A DNA stretch of 64,000 bases, taken from assembly GCA_000507305.1 (NCBI GenBank), contig DF242516.1, forward strand, positions 45,609-109,608. The letters are read 5' to 3'. This document shows, one piece after another, positions 10,083-20,519 of the stretch. Numbering within the stretch: position 1 is the first letter of the stretch; each line of letters begins with the position of its first letter. The position numbers were made by a program, and so were the translations under genes. The DNA is from Breviolum minutum Mf 1.05b.01. Lineage: Eukaryota; Sar; Dinophyceae; Suessiales; Symbiodiniaceae. Under the pieces are notes generated by a model. That model was not told where the DNA came from, searched no databases, and worked only from the letters and a program-made list of their open reading frames with translations.

Positions 10083-11245
10083 ATGTTCTCGAAATCAAAA
10101 CGATTTGGAGAAAACATCCATGGAGCAAGCGGCCCAGGGCCGGCTGCGTACAAGATAAAGCGTCTGTTTGATGATGCTGGGGCCCAGCAGCCAAGGCAGA
10201 GGGCCAGAAAGCCACAGGTTTTGCCCATGCTTCTGGGGAAGAAGCAGCCCATGGATCTTTGCAAAAAGCCACCGTGCAAAGAACCTCCCAAGATCGAACC
10301 ACAAAATTACGCGGCCAACGACTGCAATGACTGGTGCAGAATCTTTGACTGCAAGGGTCGGCTTGGCGAAGGTGCAACAGGGATCGTCTTTTTCGGCACC
10401 CTGAAAGTACAACCTACTGTTTCAGTCGGGTTGAAACGAATTCTGAAAACAAACTTTGATGAGAAGATGGCGCATGATTTGTTTCGGGAGTTTAAGATCA
10501 TGAAAGACTGTCAGCATCCCAACATTGGAACAGTGTTTTCCGCCTACGAAGTGCCGTTTCCGGCATTTATTATGGAGTTGTTGGGCAAGACGTTGGACCA
10601 ATCAACAACGGAGCAAGCCATTGATAATGACGGCGTGCTCGTAGCGTTCGACAATGCCGCAGCTGCAGTGCAGTATTTGCACTCCGTCTCTATTGCACAT
10701 CGGGACATCAAGCCCCACAATCTTTGCCACCCCCTTCACTGCGATTCCTGGGAAGTCAAGCTCATTGACTTCGATGCAGCGCAGGAACTCAAGGAGTACT
10801 TGCTGAGTTTGTTCAACTTCAATTTCGAGATTGATTTAGCTTTTTAAAGATGAAAAAGATTCAAAAAGGATATGAATAAAAGGATTCAAAAAGCAAAAAG
10901 ACAACTCAAGCATGAACATTTATTGAGGCTTTTTTGGATGTATTTTTCTTGGTCAACTCAGAGTCTGCAAAGGACTATGCAGAGACGGGTCCTGCAACTC
11001 CGGCTTATGCCCCTACTTCGACAGATGTGTTTAAGATGTTCAACGAATGGCAGACGTGGAAGATGGCGGACCTTGACATTTTCGCCCTTGGCAAAACATT
11101 CGAAGAGATTGTTTGTGAGAAAGGTTTGGCCTTAACGGAACCATTCAAAGAAGAGTTCCGGATGATCCAAGAGCGGCTTCTACATCGCGACCAGGACTTG
11201 CAGAAGGCTGGGTTGCAACTTCCTGGCCGACCATGGAATGGATGA
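10083..11245 (+). CDS. Serine/threonine protein kinase-like gene (2 exons)
   Basis: Exon 1 (10083-10793) has a basic, Pro-rich N-terminus followed by kinase signatures: glycine loop GRLGEGATGIVFFG (from residue 92), lysine in GLKRI (K118), a REFKIM helix, the catalytic loop AHRDIKPHNL (H206) and IDFDAAQ in place of the DFG motif (D229). Exon 2 (about 10961-11245) supplies the activation-loop end (TGPATPAYAP) and C-lobe helices (DLDIFALGKTFEEIV). The intervening 167 bp has in-frame stops and is flanked by GAG at both ends, so the exact splice point is ambiguous; the joined product would be about 331 residues. DFD instead of DFG and the shortened C-lobe make it atypical; full activity is uncertain. 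Substrate and pathway are unknown. A broken paralog lies at 12939-13727. Confidence 0.75.
10794..10963 (+). other. Probable intron with repeated GAG at both ends
   Basis: The sequence CTCAAGGAG/TACTTG at the left and AACTCAGAG/TCTGCA at the right share GAG. Removing one GAG plus the insert restores the kinase frame whichever base is chosen. None of the choices is GT-AG. It contains short repeats of AAAAAGGAT/ATTCAAAAAG. Direct repeats at intron ends are typical of introner-like insertions. Confidence 0.5.
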
Positions 11246-12880
11246 GGTACCCTACCAGTTCCCAAAGAAACCACACAAATCACAAGTTCATCACACAACA
11301 CAAATCACACAAATCACGCAAATCACATCCATCCCACCCATCAAGCCATTGCCATCCTGCATTGATGGGATGATACAGTATCAGTATGATACAGTGCACC
11401 ATTGTTGCAGTGTAATTGCAGTGTAAAATTTCTAGTCCTTGATAGGCGCTGGAAGATGCCGAAGCTGCAGGTGTCGGATTTAAGATGCAAAGTCAAGGGT
11501 TGTGTGCGTGCGTGTGTGTGTCTGTGTGTGTGTTCCATGATGTTTGTGGGCAGATTCTGAGCAGGTTTGTAAATTTGTGTAATTAGTTGCCACCATGTAT
11601 CCTCACTCGAGGTTTTCGACGTGAAGGAAATCACCACATGTCTTTTTGCCGTTTTTATTTTTCCTGAAGAGTGTCCATTTGGTAAGTCAACCACTCTTTT
11701 GCAATCATTTCCAAGCAGAAAGGCATTCGTCAAAGAGTGCCTTGAAGCCAATCTGGTTGCAAAGGCCCGGCATTAATGGGCAAATGCGACTCGGCTCAGA
11801 TAGACTTTTGTCCGGGGTGTCGATCTGTTTCCCTGAGTTTGCAGAAGGAGGAAACATGATTCTAAACTAAACCCCACCACCAGAAGTGCCAGATTGGAAC
11901 CCACCAAGCCAATCATCAAGCCAGTTAGAATGGAGTTAATGCTACGTTGCTGAATTCAAGCCAGTTTTTTCCAAAGAATATGGAAATTTATTTTTGAGTG
12001 CGATTCGTTGTGTGCACAAGGTGTTGGGCTTGTGCAAGCCCTCATTTTCCCAGCCACTCGTTGTGCAAGATGTGTGAGTGTCCAAGAAACACTATTCTAT
12101 TGTTCTGCCACTCCGAGTGGCATAATTTTTTGGGTTTAGTTTTTTTGATTTGAAACTCAACCGTGGCCGTGGCAATGTTGTCATGCTAGGCGAGTGGAAG
12201 TACTGTTTTTCTGTGCGAAAGCAACATCCTTGCCAAGGTGAATATCAGCGAAATGTGAAGAACTGACCAGCCGTTGCAACTGGAAAAAGTGGTTGGGGGA
12301 ACATGGGGTAACAAGTATTTGAAATCCACTTCTTGATGAGATGACGATGCTGTTGGTAGTGCTTATGGCGATTGTAGATGATGGTAACAGGTAACCAAAA
12401 ACAAACAAAGCTATCAAAACAATCATGATAGTTCATATCCGAGAGACTGTTAAGATCTATTAAGTGGGTTTGATCATTTGACCCAAGCAACAAAGACCTT
12501 GTCTTTGATGAAGCACATTGCATGCTGGCATTGCCAAAGGCAAATCTTGGGGATCATTTCGTGGAGTCTTGTGATGGTCACAAGACATAGGCAGGGAGCG
12601 AAAGTTGTTTCAGATTCAGAATTTTCTGGAGATTTTACATGGGATGAATTGTTTTGTCAGATCTTTCGCCACCCTTCCCAGATCTGACCGGTCTCATTGA
12701 TATTTCCAACTCAAGAGTGTGGAAACCGGGAACGACAGTTGACTCAGGCCAGTTGCAAGATGATATTTGCAATACATATAAACGCATACATATGTGTAAG
12801 ATAATATGACACATATGACATTTAGATACACTTACTGTAGCATTCTTTTAATCAATATACTGTACATCAGTTGAGTATTT
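11246..12880. other. Intergenic spacer between kinase copies
   Basis: It begins with imperfect CACAAATCACA repeats (about 11270-11340), shared with the second copy, then a GTGTGTGC run near 11505-11535. The rest (about 11730-12880) shows no convincing gene or repeat. Confidence 0.5.
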
Positions 12881-13272
12881 ATTTCCGCATTGTGATGGTT
12901 GATCGTTGGCGTTTCTTCAGAATCTCCGGTTGCGGAGAATGTTTTCCAAATCAAAACGGTTTGGAGAAAACATCCATGGAGCAAGCGGCCCAGGGCCGGC
13001 TGCGTACAAGATAAAGCGTCTGTTTGATGATGCTGGGGCCCAGCAGCCAAGGCAGAGGGCCAGAAAGCCACAGGTTTTGCCCATGCTTCTGGGGAAGAAG
13101 CCATCCATGGTTCTTTGCAAGAAGCCACCGTGCAAAGAACCTCCCAAGATCGAACCACAAAATCACCCGGCCAACGACTGCAATGACTGGTGCGGAATCT
13201 TTGAGTGCAAGGGTCGGCTTGCCAACGGTGCAACAGGGATGATTTTTTTCGGCACCCTGAAAGTACAAGAGA

Positions 13273-13315
13273 CGCCAGTCGCCTTGAAACGAATCTCGTT
13301 TCAACGCGACTGGCG
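13273..13315. repeat. Hairpin H1: 20 bp inverted duplication in kinase pseudogene
   Basis: Arms 13273-13292 and 13296-13315 pair at 19 of 20 positions around a 3 nt loop. The intact kinase has only the left arm's counterpart (10421-10440), so the right arm is an added inverse copy. It introduces the frameshift and stop. Confidence 0.9.
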
Positions 13316-13520
13316 AACTTGAATCCAAACTCTGATGAGAAGATGGTGCATGATTTTTTTTTTTTCGGGAGTTCAAGATCATGAACATGTGCAAGCATCC
13401 CAACATTGCGACAGTGTTTTCGGCTTCTGGAGTTACTGGGCAAAAGGATGGACCAATCAACGACGGAGCAAGCCATTGACAATGACTGCATCCTCGCAGC
13501 GTTCAACAATGCCATAACAA

Positions 13521-13620
13521 TGCCGCAGCTGCGGTGCAGTATTTGCACTCGGTGAAAATTGCACAGATGTCACGATGTGCAATTTTGACGGAGTGCAAGT
13601 ACTGAACTGCAGCTGCGGCA
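13521..13620. repeat. Hairpin H2: 45 bp inverted duplication in kinase pseudogene
   Basis: Arms 13521-13565 and 13576-13620 match at 40 of 45 positions around a 10 nt loop. Both arms derive from the kinase segment encoding AAAVQYLHSV.IAH, seen once in the intact gene at about 10655-10700. Confidence 0.9.
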
Positions 13621-14748
13621 TTGCTACCATCAGCTTCACCGATATTCGTGGGAAGTACTCGCCGCATCCCGACCAGGACTTGCAGCAGGCTGGGTTGCAA
13701 CTTTCTGGCCAATCATGGAATGGATGAGGAACCCTACCAGTTCCCAAAGAAACCACACAAATCACACAAATCACATCCATCCCACCCATTAAGCCATTGC
13801 CATCCTGCATTGATGGGATGATACAGTGCACCATTGTTGCAGTGTAAATCTTCTAGGTATGACGCACATTGCATGCCTTCCACCCGACCCTACGGTACAT
13901 GTTGCATCATGATTGCAAAGATATATGGCAGAAGGGGGATACTTGAGATAACCATGGCTATGATACTGCTTGTATCGTCAATCAGATAACAGTAGGTAGC
14001 TGGATTGGATTCGATTTCATGACCAGCAGATATTAATTTTTGAACCAATACCCGCTACTGCACGCTGTACAAGTTTGACGAAGTCTATATGTGTTCACCG
14101 TCTTTTTTCCCAAGATCTCCATAGAAAGATCTGAATTGTCCTGACTTGTTAGTGAAGCCGTGGTGTGCCTCTTTTTTCTCGAAACAAATCGTTTGGATTG
14201 GTTCCAAGCTATGTTTTTTTTTTTGAATTTGTTGACATCATTTTGGTATGACTTCTTTCATTTTTCATCTTGCAAGTCTTTGATAGGCGCTGGAAGATGC
14301 CCAAGCTGCAGGTGTTCCATGATGTTTGTGGGCAGATTCTGAGCAGGTTTGCAATTTTTTGTAAGTAGTTGACACCATGTATCCTCAAAGCTTTCGACGT
14401 GAAGGAAATCACCACATGGTTTTGATTTTCCATGTTTATTTTTCCTGAAAAGTGTCCATGTGGTAAGTCAACCACTCTTTTGCAACCATTTCCATGCCGA
14501 AAGAGGTGGATGCCGCGTGATGCCACGTTTGACCAGCTCCACCCCCGCAATCTCAGGGGTTTCTTGGACTTTGCAGAAAAAACGCGGCATTTTTTGGATG
14601 AACCGGGGAACCTGCTGGGGAAAGGTGTTGGATGATGGTTGGATTGATGTTGGATGCCTCAGATAAGAAACTTTCGTGGCTTTCTTCTGAAAGCTGGCTC
14701 AGCTCAAAATTTGAACATTCCGGTGACGCACTTGTGCCATCCCCTGGC

Positions 14749-15396
14749 ATGAATCAGTCTTTTGTGTACCACGCCAAGAATCCTGTGTGTGCAAGGGCAA
14801 AAAATGATCAAAGAATCATTCGTCCCAGGATTATGGATGGAAGGGCCATGACCAAGCAGCAGCTCCGCTTGGAAGAGCTTGCAGAGGAGGGACGCCAATG
14901 GGCTAAACATCCAGAACTAAAGCCCAAGCCAAGACCGGAAGGTCGAGGCATGGCATTTGCAATGGCTCATTTGGATGAACTGCTTGAAAAGGGTAAACTG
15001 CAAAAGCAGGCTCGTGAAGTTGCAAGTCCACAACAGTCCGATGAGGTCTTCCATGATGCTGTTGATCCGATTGACAATGAGGAGAGCATTTGGATGGATA
15101 CACAGGAGTCCACAGAGAGCGAGCTGACTGCAGAGGATGGTCCGCTGCCTGAAGTCATGGAGACTGCAGAGGATGGTCCGCTGCCTGAAGTCATGGAGAC
15201 TGCAAAGAATGGTCCGCTGCCTGAAGTCATGGAGACTGCAGAGAATGGTCCGCTGCCTGCTGTCGCAGAAAGCTTTCTTGGAGGAGTTCAGCAGAGCCAG
15301 AATCCTGTTACGGAGGTAGAGGCAGAACGTGAAGACTTCTCGACGTGGTCTTTTCTAAGGGCTGCTGGGCTTGTTTGTGGCTGTTGGGGTCGATGA
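14749..15396 (+). CDS. Array unit 1, part A protein (215 aa)
   Basis: It starts at the ATG conserved across units (MNQSFVYHAKNP); the frame is open upstream to 14632. A basic helical region (QQLRLEELAEEGRQWAKHPE) is followed by a PKPRPEGRGM turn, a second helix, an acidic stretch (DEVFHDAVDPIDNEES), four 12-residue repeats of the type EDGPLPEVMETA, and a conserved C-terminus (TWSFLRAAGLVCGCWGR). This C-terminus is hydrophobic with two Cys and could be lipidated or membrane-associated (inference). No catalytic motif is visible. Unit 1 has lost the upstream leader found in the other units, so it may be unexpressed or differently started. Confidence 0.6.
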   Translation: MNQSFVYHAKNPVCARAKNDQRIIRPRIMDGRAMTKQQLRLEELAEEGRQWAKHPELKPKPRPEGRGMAFAMAHLDELLEKGKLQKQAREVASPQQSDEVFHDAVDPIDNEESIWMDTQESTESELTAEDGPLPEVMETAEDGPLPEVMETAKNGPLPEVMETAENGPLPAVAESFLGGVQQSQNPVTEVEAEREDFSTWSFLRAAGLVCGCWGR

Positions 15397-15632
15397 TCCT
15401 GCACTTGGAGCACAGTAGTTGTTGGAACTGTGGCGCAGCAGATTGACAGATGATATTCGTGATGATTGAAATCCTTGAGAATATATAATGCGTTGAAGAC
15501 CCAGCGCCAAAATTGCGCTTGAGTGTCCAAATGGCATTGACGCGAACTGAGAGAAAAGAAGTTGAGTCGATGGTAATTCATCAAGTCCAAACCATCATGA
15601 TTTGGATTCTGCAACAGAGCACTGTTTCTGAG

Positions 15633-16322
15633 AAGCTTTATGTTAAGCACACCTTTGGGCAATCTTTCTTTCTTAAGGAAGTGCTTCGTGGCAGCGACTT
15701 CGGCATCAATGCTTCATATTTCCAGGATTTGTTCAGCCAGGCTCACAGAGTGGTGCCTGAGTTTAGACTCAAGCTGAAGGTGTTACACATGTCACACCAC
15801 GAAGCCTGGAAGCAAATGAGATTTTGCCTCAGGTCCAACGATGCTTGCAAACCTCTTGCAAACCTCTTGCTGATCACAGCAGTGTTCTGTGCAATGCTTT
15901 TGTTTCGAACAAGTAAGGCTGGGTATCTTCGCGTTTTTTTTAAGACCAAGACTCAGAGGTTTTTTTTGCAGGCGATTTTTGGTTCAATGTCCAAACGTGT
16001 CACCGGGATCTCATCATGCACTACGAGGCTCAGCTTTGGAATTTTGAGCGTGTGGACTTTTGGGTTCAGAATCGCAGAAACAAAACAACTCGCCCACTGC
16101 GGAACTCAGGATATGCTGTGGCATGTGGTTATTGAATGTTATTGATAATATGGTTGACCGGACCAAAAAAACACAGTTTTCCTCAAAGTTTCACTGTCGG
16201 CAGCTGCTGGTGTCATGGTAGACATGTTTTACTACGCGCCTTTGGCAGGGGCTGCAATCTCAGGCATAAGTGGATGGATAGAAAAGGCTTGGGAAAATGA
16301 ACCAGCAACACTGTGGCATTAG
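15633..16322 (+). pseudogene. Array unit 1, part B (exon remnants, one intron lost)
   Basis: It opens after the acceptor-like TTTCTGAG with KLYVKHTFGQ and GSDFGINASYFQDLFSQAHR. A small tandem duplication (CCTCTTGCAAA, about 15850) shifts the frame. An intron of about 60 bp (after AACAAG, up to TTTTGCAG at about 15971) is retained. At 16217/16218 the sequence runs GTCATG directly into GTAGACATG, where other units have a 32-38 bp intron. It ends at TAG 16320. Further damage near 16135-16170 (duplicated TTATTGA) makes it unlikely to be functional. Confidence 0.6.
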
Positions 16323-16916
16323 TAACTTAGCATATAAAAGCAAATATATGATACAGTCAACATGTGAGGGATAACGAATCGGACATGACTGCTTTGAAAA
16401 TTTCTTGCCAACTGCCTGCTGTTTCAGGTGGTTTTGCTACTCTTGGGTGCGTGCAGCGAAGGTGCCGATATTGGGATCATGAACCCTCCAAGCTTCTCTG
16501 AGTCCTATAAGTTGCTTACAAGATCAGTTTTAGGTACCAATTCAAAACGAACTCGAGTTGAAACATATTCTAAGAGGCTCTCACTTATGATTCATATCAG
16601 ATTTTTATACATCTTTCCCAACAAACCTTGGGTGATTGGAGGTGGTGGTCCTCTTTTGCCGCGAGATGCCACGTTTGACCAGCTTCACTCCCGCAATCTC
16701 AGGGTTTCTTGGACTTTGCCGAAAAAACCGCGGCATTTTTTGGATGAAACGGGGAACCTGCTGGGGAAAGGGGTTGGATGATGGCTGGATTGATGTTGGA
16801 TGATAGTTGGATTGATGTTGGATGCCTCAGATAAGAACCGTTCGTGGCTTTCTTCTGAAAGCTGACTCGGCTCAAAATTTGAACATTCCGGTGACGCACC
16901 CGTGCCACCCCGTGGC

Positions 16917-17564
16917 ATGAATCATTCTTTTGTGTACCACGCCAAGAATCCGGTGTGTGCGAGGGCAAAAAATGATCAAAGAATCATTCGTCCCAGGATT
17001 ATGGATGGAAGGGCCATGACCAAGCAACAGCTCCGCTTGGAAGAGCTTGCAGAGCAGGGACGTCAATGGGCTAAACATCCAGAACTAAAGCCCAAGCCAA
17101 GACCGGAAGGTCGAGGAATGGCATCTGCAATGGCACATTTGGATGAACTGCTTGAAAAGGGTAAACTGCAAAAGCAGGCTCGTGAAGTTGCAAGTCCACA
17201 ACAGTCCGATGAGGTCTTCCATGATGCTGTTGATCCGATTGACAATGAGGAGAGCATTTGGATGGATACACAGGAGTCCACAGAGAGCGAGCTGACTGCA
17301 GAGGATGGTCCGCTGCCTGAAGTCATGGAGACTGCAGAGGATGGTCCGCTGCCTGAAGTCGTGGAGACTGCAAAGAATGGTCCGCTGCCTGAAGTCATGG
17401 AGACTGCAGAGAATGGTCCGCTGCCTGCTGTCGCAGAAAGCTTTCTTGGAGGAGTTCAGCAGAACCAGAATCCTGTTACGGAGGTAGAGGCAGAACGTGA
17501 AAACTTCTCGATGTGGTCTTTTCTAAGGGCTGCCGGGCTTGTTTATGGCTGTTGGGGTCGATGA
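16917..17564 (+). CDS. Array unit 2, part A protein (215 aa)
   Basis: Nearly identical to the unit 1 protein, with MNHSFVYHAKNP at the start and four 12-residue repeats (EDGPLPEVMETA, EDGPLPEVVETA, KNGPLPEVMETA and a PAVAES variant). The C-terminus is MWSFLRAAGLVYGCWGR, with one conserved Cys changed to Tyr. Upstream (16428-16781) lies the leader with hydrophobic VVLLLLGACSEGADIG and GGGGPLLPRDATFDQL, which is in a different frame from part A here but continuous with it in unit 7. A splice or sequence indel may join them. Confidence 0.6.
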   Translation: MNHSFVYHAKNPVCARAKNDQRIIRPRIMDGRAMTKQQLRLEELAEQGRQWAKHPELKPKPRPEGRGMASAMAHLDELLEKGKLQKQAREVASPQQSDEVFHDAVDPIDNEESIWMDTQESTESELTAEDGPLPEVMETAEDGPLPEVVETAKNGPLPEVMETAENGPLPAVAESFLGGVQQNQNPVTEVEAERENFSMWSFLRAAGLVYGCWGR

Positions 17565-17808
17565 TCCTGCAATATCCTGCACTTGGAGCACAGTAATTGT
17601 TGGAACTGTGGCGCAACAGATTGACAGATCGATTTTCTGATTGAAATCCTTGAACATAAAAATAAAGCGTTGATAGACCCAGCCAAAATTGCGCTTGAGT
17701 GTCCAAATGGCATTGACGCGAACTGAGAGAAAAGAAGTTGAGTCGATGGTAATTCATCAAGTCCAAACCATCATGATTTGGATTCTGCAACAGAGCACTT
17801 TTTCTGAG

Positions 17809-18513
17809 AAGCCTTGTGTTAAGCACACCTTTGGGCAATCTTTCTTTCTTAAGGAAGTGCTTCGTGGCAGCGACTTCGGCATCAATGCTTCATATTTCCA
17901 GGATTTGTTCAGCCAGGCTCACAGAGTGGTGCCTGAGTTTAGACTCAAACTGAAGGTGTTATACATGTCACACCACGAAGCCTGGAAGCAAATGAGATTT
18001 TGCCTCAGGTCCAACGATGCTTGCAAACCTCTTGCTGATCACAGCAGTGTTCTGTGCATTGCTTTTGTTTCGAACAAGTAAGGCTGGGTATCTTCGCGTT
18101 TTTTTTTAAGACCAAGACTCAGAGTTTTTTTTTGCAGGCGATTTTTGGTTCAATGTCCAAACGTGTCACCGGGATCTCATCATGCACTATGAGACTCAGC
18201 TTCGGAATTTTGAGCGTGTAGATTTTTGGATTCAGAATCGCAGAAACAAAAAAACTCGCCCACTGCGGAACTCAGGATATGCTGTGGCATGTGGTAATTG
18301 ATATGGTTGACCAGGCCGAAAGCCGCAAAGTTTCCTTCAAAGTTTCACTGTCGGCAGCTGCTGGTGTCATGGAGGTCGGCGGAGAGGTCCATTTTGTTTC
18401 TTGTGCAGGTAGACATGTTTTACTACGCGCCTTTGGCAGGGGCTGCAATCTCAGGCATAAGTGGATGGATAGAAAAGGCTTGGGAAAATGAACCAGCAAC
18501 ACTGTGGCACTAG
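17809..18513 (+). CDS. Array unit 2, part B gene (multi-exon, best preserved)
   Basis: The exon from 17809 reads KPCVKHTFGQ, then SDFGINASYFQDLFSQAHR, SHHEAWKQMRFC and VLCIAFVSNK, to about 18079. A short T-rich intron follows, then sequence with HYETQLRNFE and FWIQNRRNK, a segment VVIDMVDQAESRKVSFKVSL, a 37 bp intron (18372-18408) and a last exon VDMFYYAPLAGAAISGISGW ending in ATLWH at TAG 18511. The middle exons are in different frames, so at least one more splice or indel is needed and I cannot give a complete model. The last exon has a hydrophobic segment. Function unknown. Confidence 0.5.
18372..18408 (+). other. 37 bp mini-intron with GA-AG ends
   Basis: It begins GAGGTCGG and ends TTTCTTGTGCAG. 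Equivalent segments are 32 bp (22171-22202), 34 bp (23269-23302) and 38 bp (29513-29550) in other units and absent in unit 1 at 16217/16218. Length differences that are not multiples of three argue against coding. Removal joins GTC ATG to GTA GAC ATG in frame. Confidence 0.75.
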
Positions 18514-19107
18514 TAACTTAGCATATAAAAGCAAATATATGATACAGTCAAACTGTGAGGGATAAGGAATCGGACATGACTGCTTTGAAAATTTCTTGCC
18601 AACTGCTTGCTGTTTGAGGTGGTCTTGTTACTCTTGGGTGCGTGCAGCGAAGGTGCCGATATTGGGATCATGAACCCTCCAAGCTTCTCTGAGTCCTATA
18701 AGTTGCTTACAAGATCAGTTTTAGGTACCAATTCAAAACGAACCCGAGTTGAAACATATTCTAAGAGGCTCTCACTTCTGATTCATATCAGATTTTTATA
18801 CATCTTTCCCAACAAACCTTGGGTGATTGGAGGTGGTGGTCCTCTTTTGCCGCGAGATGCCACGTTTGACCAGCTTCACTCCCGCAATCTCAGGGTTTCT
18901 TGGACTTTGCCGAAAAAACCGCGGCATTTTTTGGATGAAACGGGGAACCTGCTGGGGAAAGGGGTTGGATGATGGCTGGATTGATGTTGGATGATGGTTG
19001 GATTGATGTTGGATGCCTCAGATAAGAACCGTTCGTGGCTTTCTTCTGAAAGCTGACTCGGCTCAAAATTTGAACATTCCGGTGACGCACCCGTGCCATC
19101 CCGTGGC

Positions 19108-19899
19108 ATGAATCATTCTTTTGTGTACCACGCCAAGAATCCGGTGTGTGCGAGGGCAACAAATGATCAAAGAATCATTCGTCCCAGGATTATGGATGGA
19201 AGGGCCATGACCAAGCAACAGCTCCGCTTGGAAGAGCTTGCAGAGCAGGGACGTCAATGGGCTAAACATCCAGAACTAAAGCCCAAGCCAAGACCGGAAG
19301 GTCGAGGAATGGCATCTGCAATGGCACATTTGGATGAACTGCTTGAAAAGGGTAAACTGCAAAAGCAGGCTCGTGAAGTTGCAAGTCCACAACAGTCCGA
19401 TGAGGTCTTCCATGATGCTGTTGATCCGATTGACAATGAGGAGAGCATTTGGATGGATACACAGGAGTCCACAGAGAGCGAGCTGACTGCAGAGAATGGT
19501 CCGCTACCTGAAGTCGTGGAGACTGCAGAGGATGGTCCGCTGCCTGAAGTCATGGAGACCGCAGAGGATGGTCCGCTGCCTGAAGTCGTGGAGACTGCAG
19601 AGGATGGTCCGCTGCCTGAAGTCATGGAGACCGCAGAGGATGGTCCGCTGCCTGAAGTCGTGGAGACTGCAAAGAATGGTCCGCTGCCTGAAGTCATGGA
19701 GACCGCAGAGAATGGTCAACTGCCTGAAGTCATGGAGACTGCAGAGAATGGTCCGCCGCCTGCTGTCGCAGAAAGCTTTCTTGGAGAAGTTCAGCAGAAC
19801 CTGAATCCTTTTACGGAGGTAGAGGCAGAACGTGAAGACTTCTCGACGTGGTCTTTTCTAAGGGCTGCTGGGCTTGTTTGTGGCTGTTGGGGTCGATGA
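19108..19899 (+). CDS. Array unit 3, part A protein (263 aa, expanded repeat)
   Basis: Same protein as units 1 and 2 but with eight 12-residue repeats instead of four (about 19490-19765), alternating VVETA and VMETA versions, which suggests expansion in pairs. Variants include ENGQLPEV and ENGPPPAV. The C-terminus TWSFLRAAGLVCGCWGR is intact. The assembly breaks two bases after the stop (N at 19901), so the part B partner is not visible. Confidence 0.6.
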   Translation: MNHSFVYHAKNPVCARATNDQRIIRPRIMDGRAMTKQQLRLEELAEQGRQWAKHPELKPKPRPEGRGMASAMAHLDELLEKGKLQKQAREVASPQQSDEVFHDAVDPIDNEESIWMDTQESTESELTAENGPLPEVVETAEDGPLPEVMETAEDGPLPEVVETAEDGPLPEVMETAEDGPLPEVVETAKNGPLPEVMETAENGQLPEVMETAENGPPPAVAESFLGEVQQNLNPFTEVEAEREDFSTWSFLRAAGLVCGCWGR

Positions 19900-19900
19900 T

Positions 19901-19901
19901 N
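19901..19901. other. Assembly gap (single N)
   Basis: A single N at the junction of two nearly identical units; the sequence jumps from the end of part A to TA-rich spacer. The part B half of unit 3 is probably lost or collapsed here. Confidence 0.85.
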
Positions 19902-20519
19902 CATACATATATATATATATAAATACATACATATATATAATCATATACATATTTATATAGTCCAAATCTGAGGGGTAAGGAATCGGACATGACTGCATTG
20001 AAAATTGTTTGCCCACTGCTTGCTGTTTCAGGTGGTGTTGCTACTCTTGGGTGCGTGCAGCGAAGGTGCCGATATTGTGATCATGAACCCTCCAAGCTTC
20101 TCTGAGTCCTATAAGTTGCCTCAAGATCAGTTTTAGGTACCAATTCAAAACGAACCCGAGTTGAAACATATTCTAAGAGGCTCTCACTTATGATTCATAG
20201 CAGATTTTTATATATCTTACCCAACAAACCTTGGGTGATTGGAGGTGGTGGTCCTCTTTTGCCGCGAGATGCCACGTTTGACCAGCTTCACTCCCGCAAT
20301 CTCAGGGTTTCTTGGACTTTGCCGAAAAAACCGCGGCATTTTTTGGATGAAACGGGGAACCTGCTGGGGAAAGGGGTTGGATGATGGCTGGATTGATGTT
20401 GGATGATGGTTGGATTGATGTTGGATGCCTCAGATAAGAAACGTTCGTGGCTTTCTTCTGAAAGCTGACTCGGCTCAAAATTTGAACACTCCGGTGACGC
20501 ACTTGTGCCATCCCGTGGC

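Larger units (their letters stand above)
9893..11725 (+). repeat. Segmental duplication, copy 1 (kinase block)
   Basis: The block starts at TTCCGCATTGTGAT and includes the kinase gene, its CACAAAT-rich downstream sequence and the stretch GATAGGCGCTGGAAGATGCC (about 11440). The same order appears at 12880-14500, where about 400 bp of extra sequence (13850-14275) is inserted. Its end carries the CATTTCCAAGCAGAAAGG motif, after which the copies diverge. Confidence 0.85.
12939..13727 (+). pseudogene. Protein kinase pseudogene (paralog of 10083-11245)
   Basis: The first 110 codons closely match the intact kinase, including the N-terminus and glycine loop region (GRLANGATGMIFFG, with the loop glutamate changed). 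After the lysine (VALKRI) a 20 bp inverted copy of the preceding bases creates a stop. Remnants follow in other frames (DEKMVHDFF, REFKIM, KHPNI, an ITMPQL region). A second, 45 bp inverted duplication at 13521-13620 replaces the HRD/DFD part, which is missing. The final 18 codons (DQDLQQAGLQL and onward) survive at 13670-13727. It cannot encode a kinase. Confidence 0.9.
12880..14500 (+). repeat. Segmental duplication, copy 2 (kinase pseudogene block)
   Basis: It matches 9893-11725 from TTCCGCATTGTGAT onward, including the kinase coding sequence, its CACAAATCACA tail and the GATAGGCGCTGGAAGATGCC stretch at about 14282. A block of about 400 bp (13850-14275) is unique to this copy. Its right end runs directly into the first unit of the part A/part B array near 14507. 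Confidence 0.85.

Noticed and set aside
16320-16380. TATAAAAG sequence as a TATA box before unit 2
   Set aside because: Dinoflagellates do not rely on classic TATA boxes and the spacers are AT-rich, so the word is expected by chance.
19254-19697. Long minus-strand Ser/Gly-rich frame across the unit 3 repeats (and similar at 20738-21301)
   Set aside because: It is generated by the antisense of the in-frame coding repeats, which keep all frames open.
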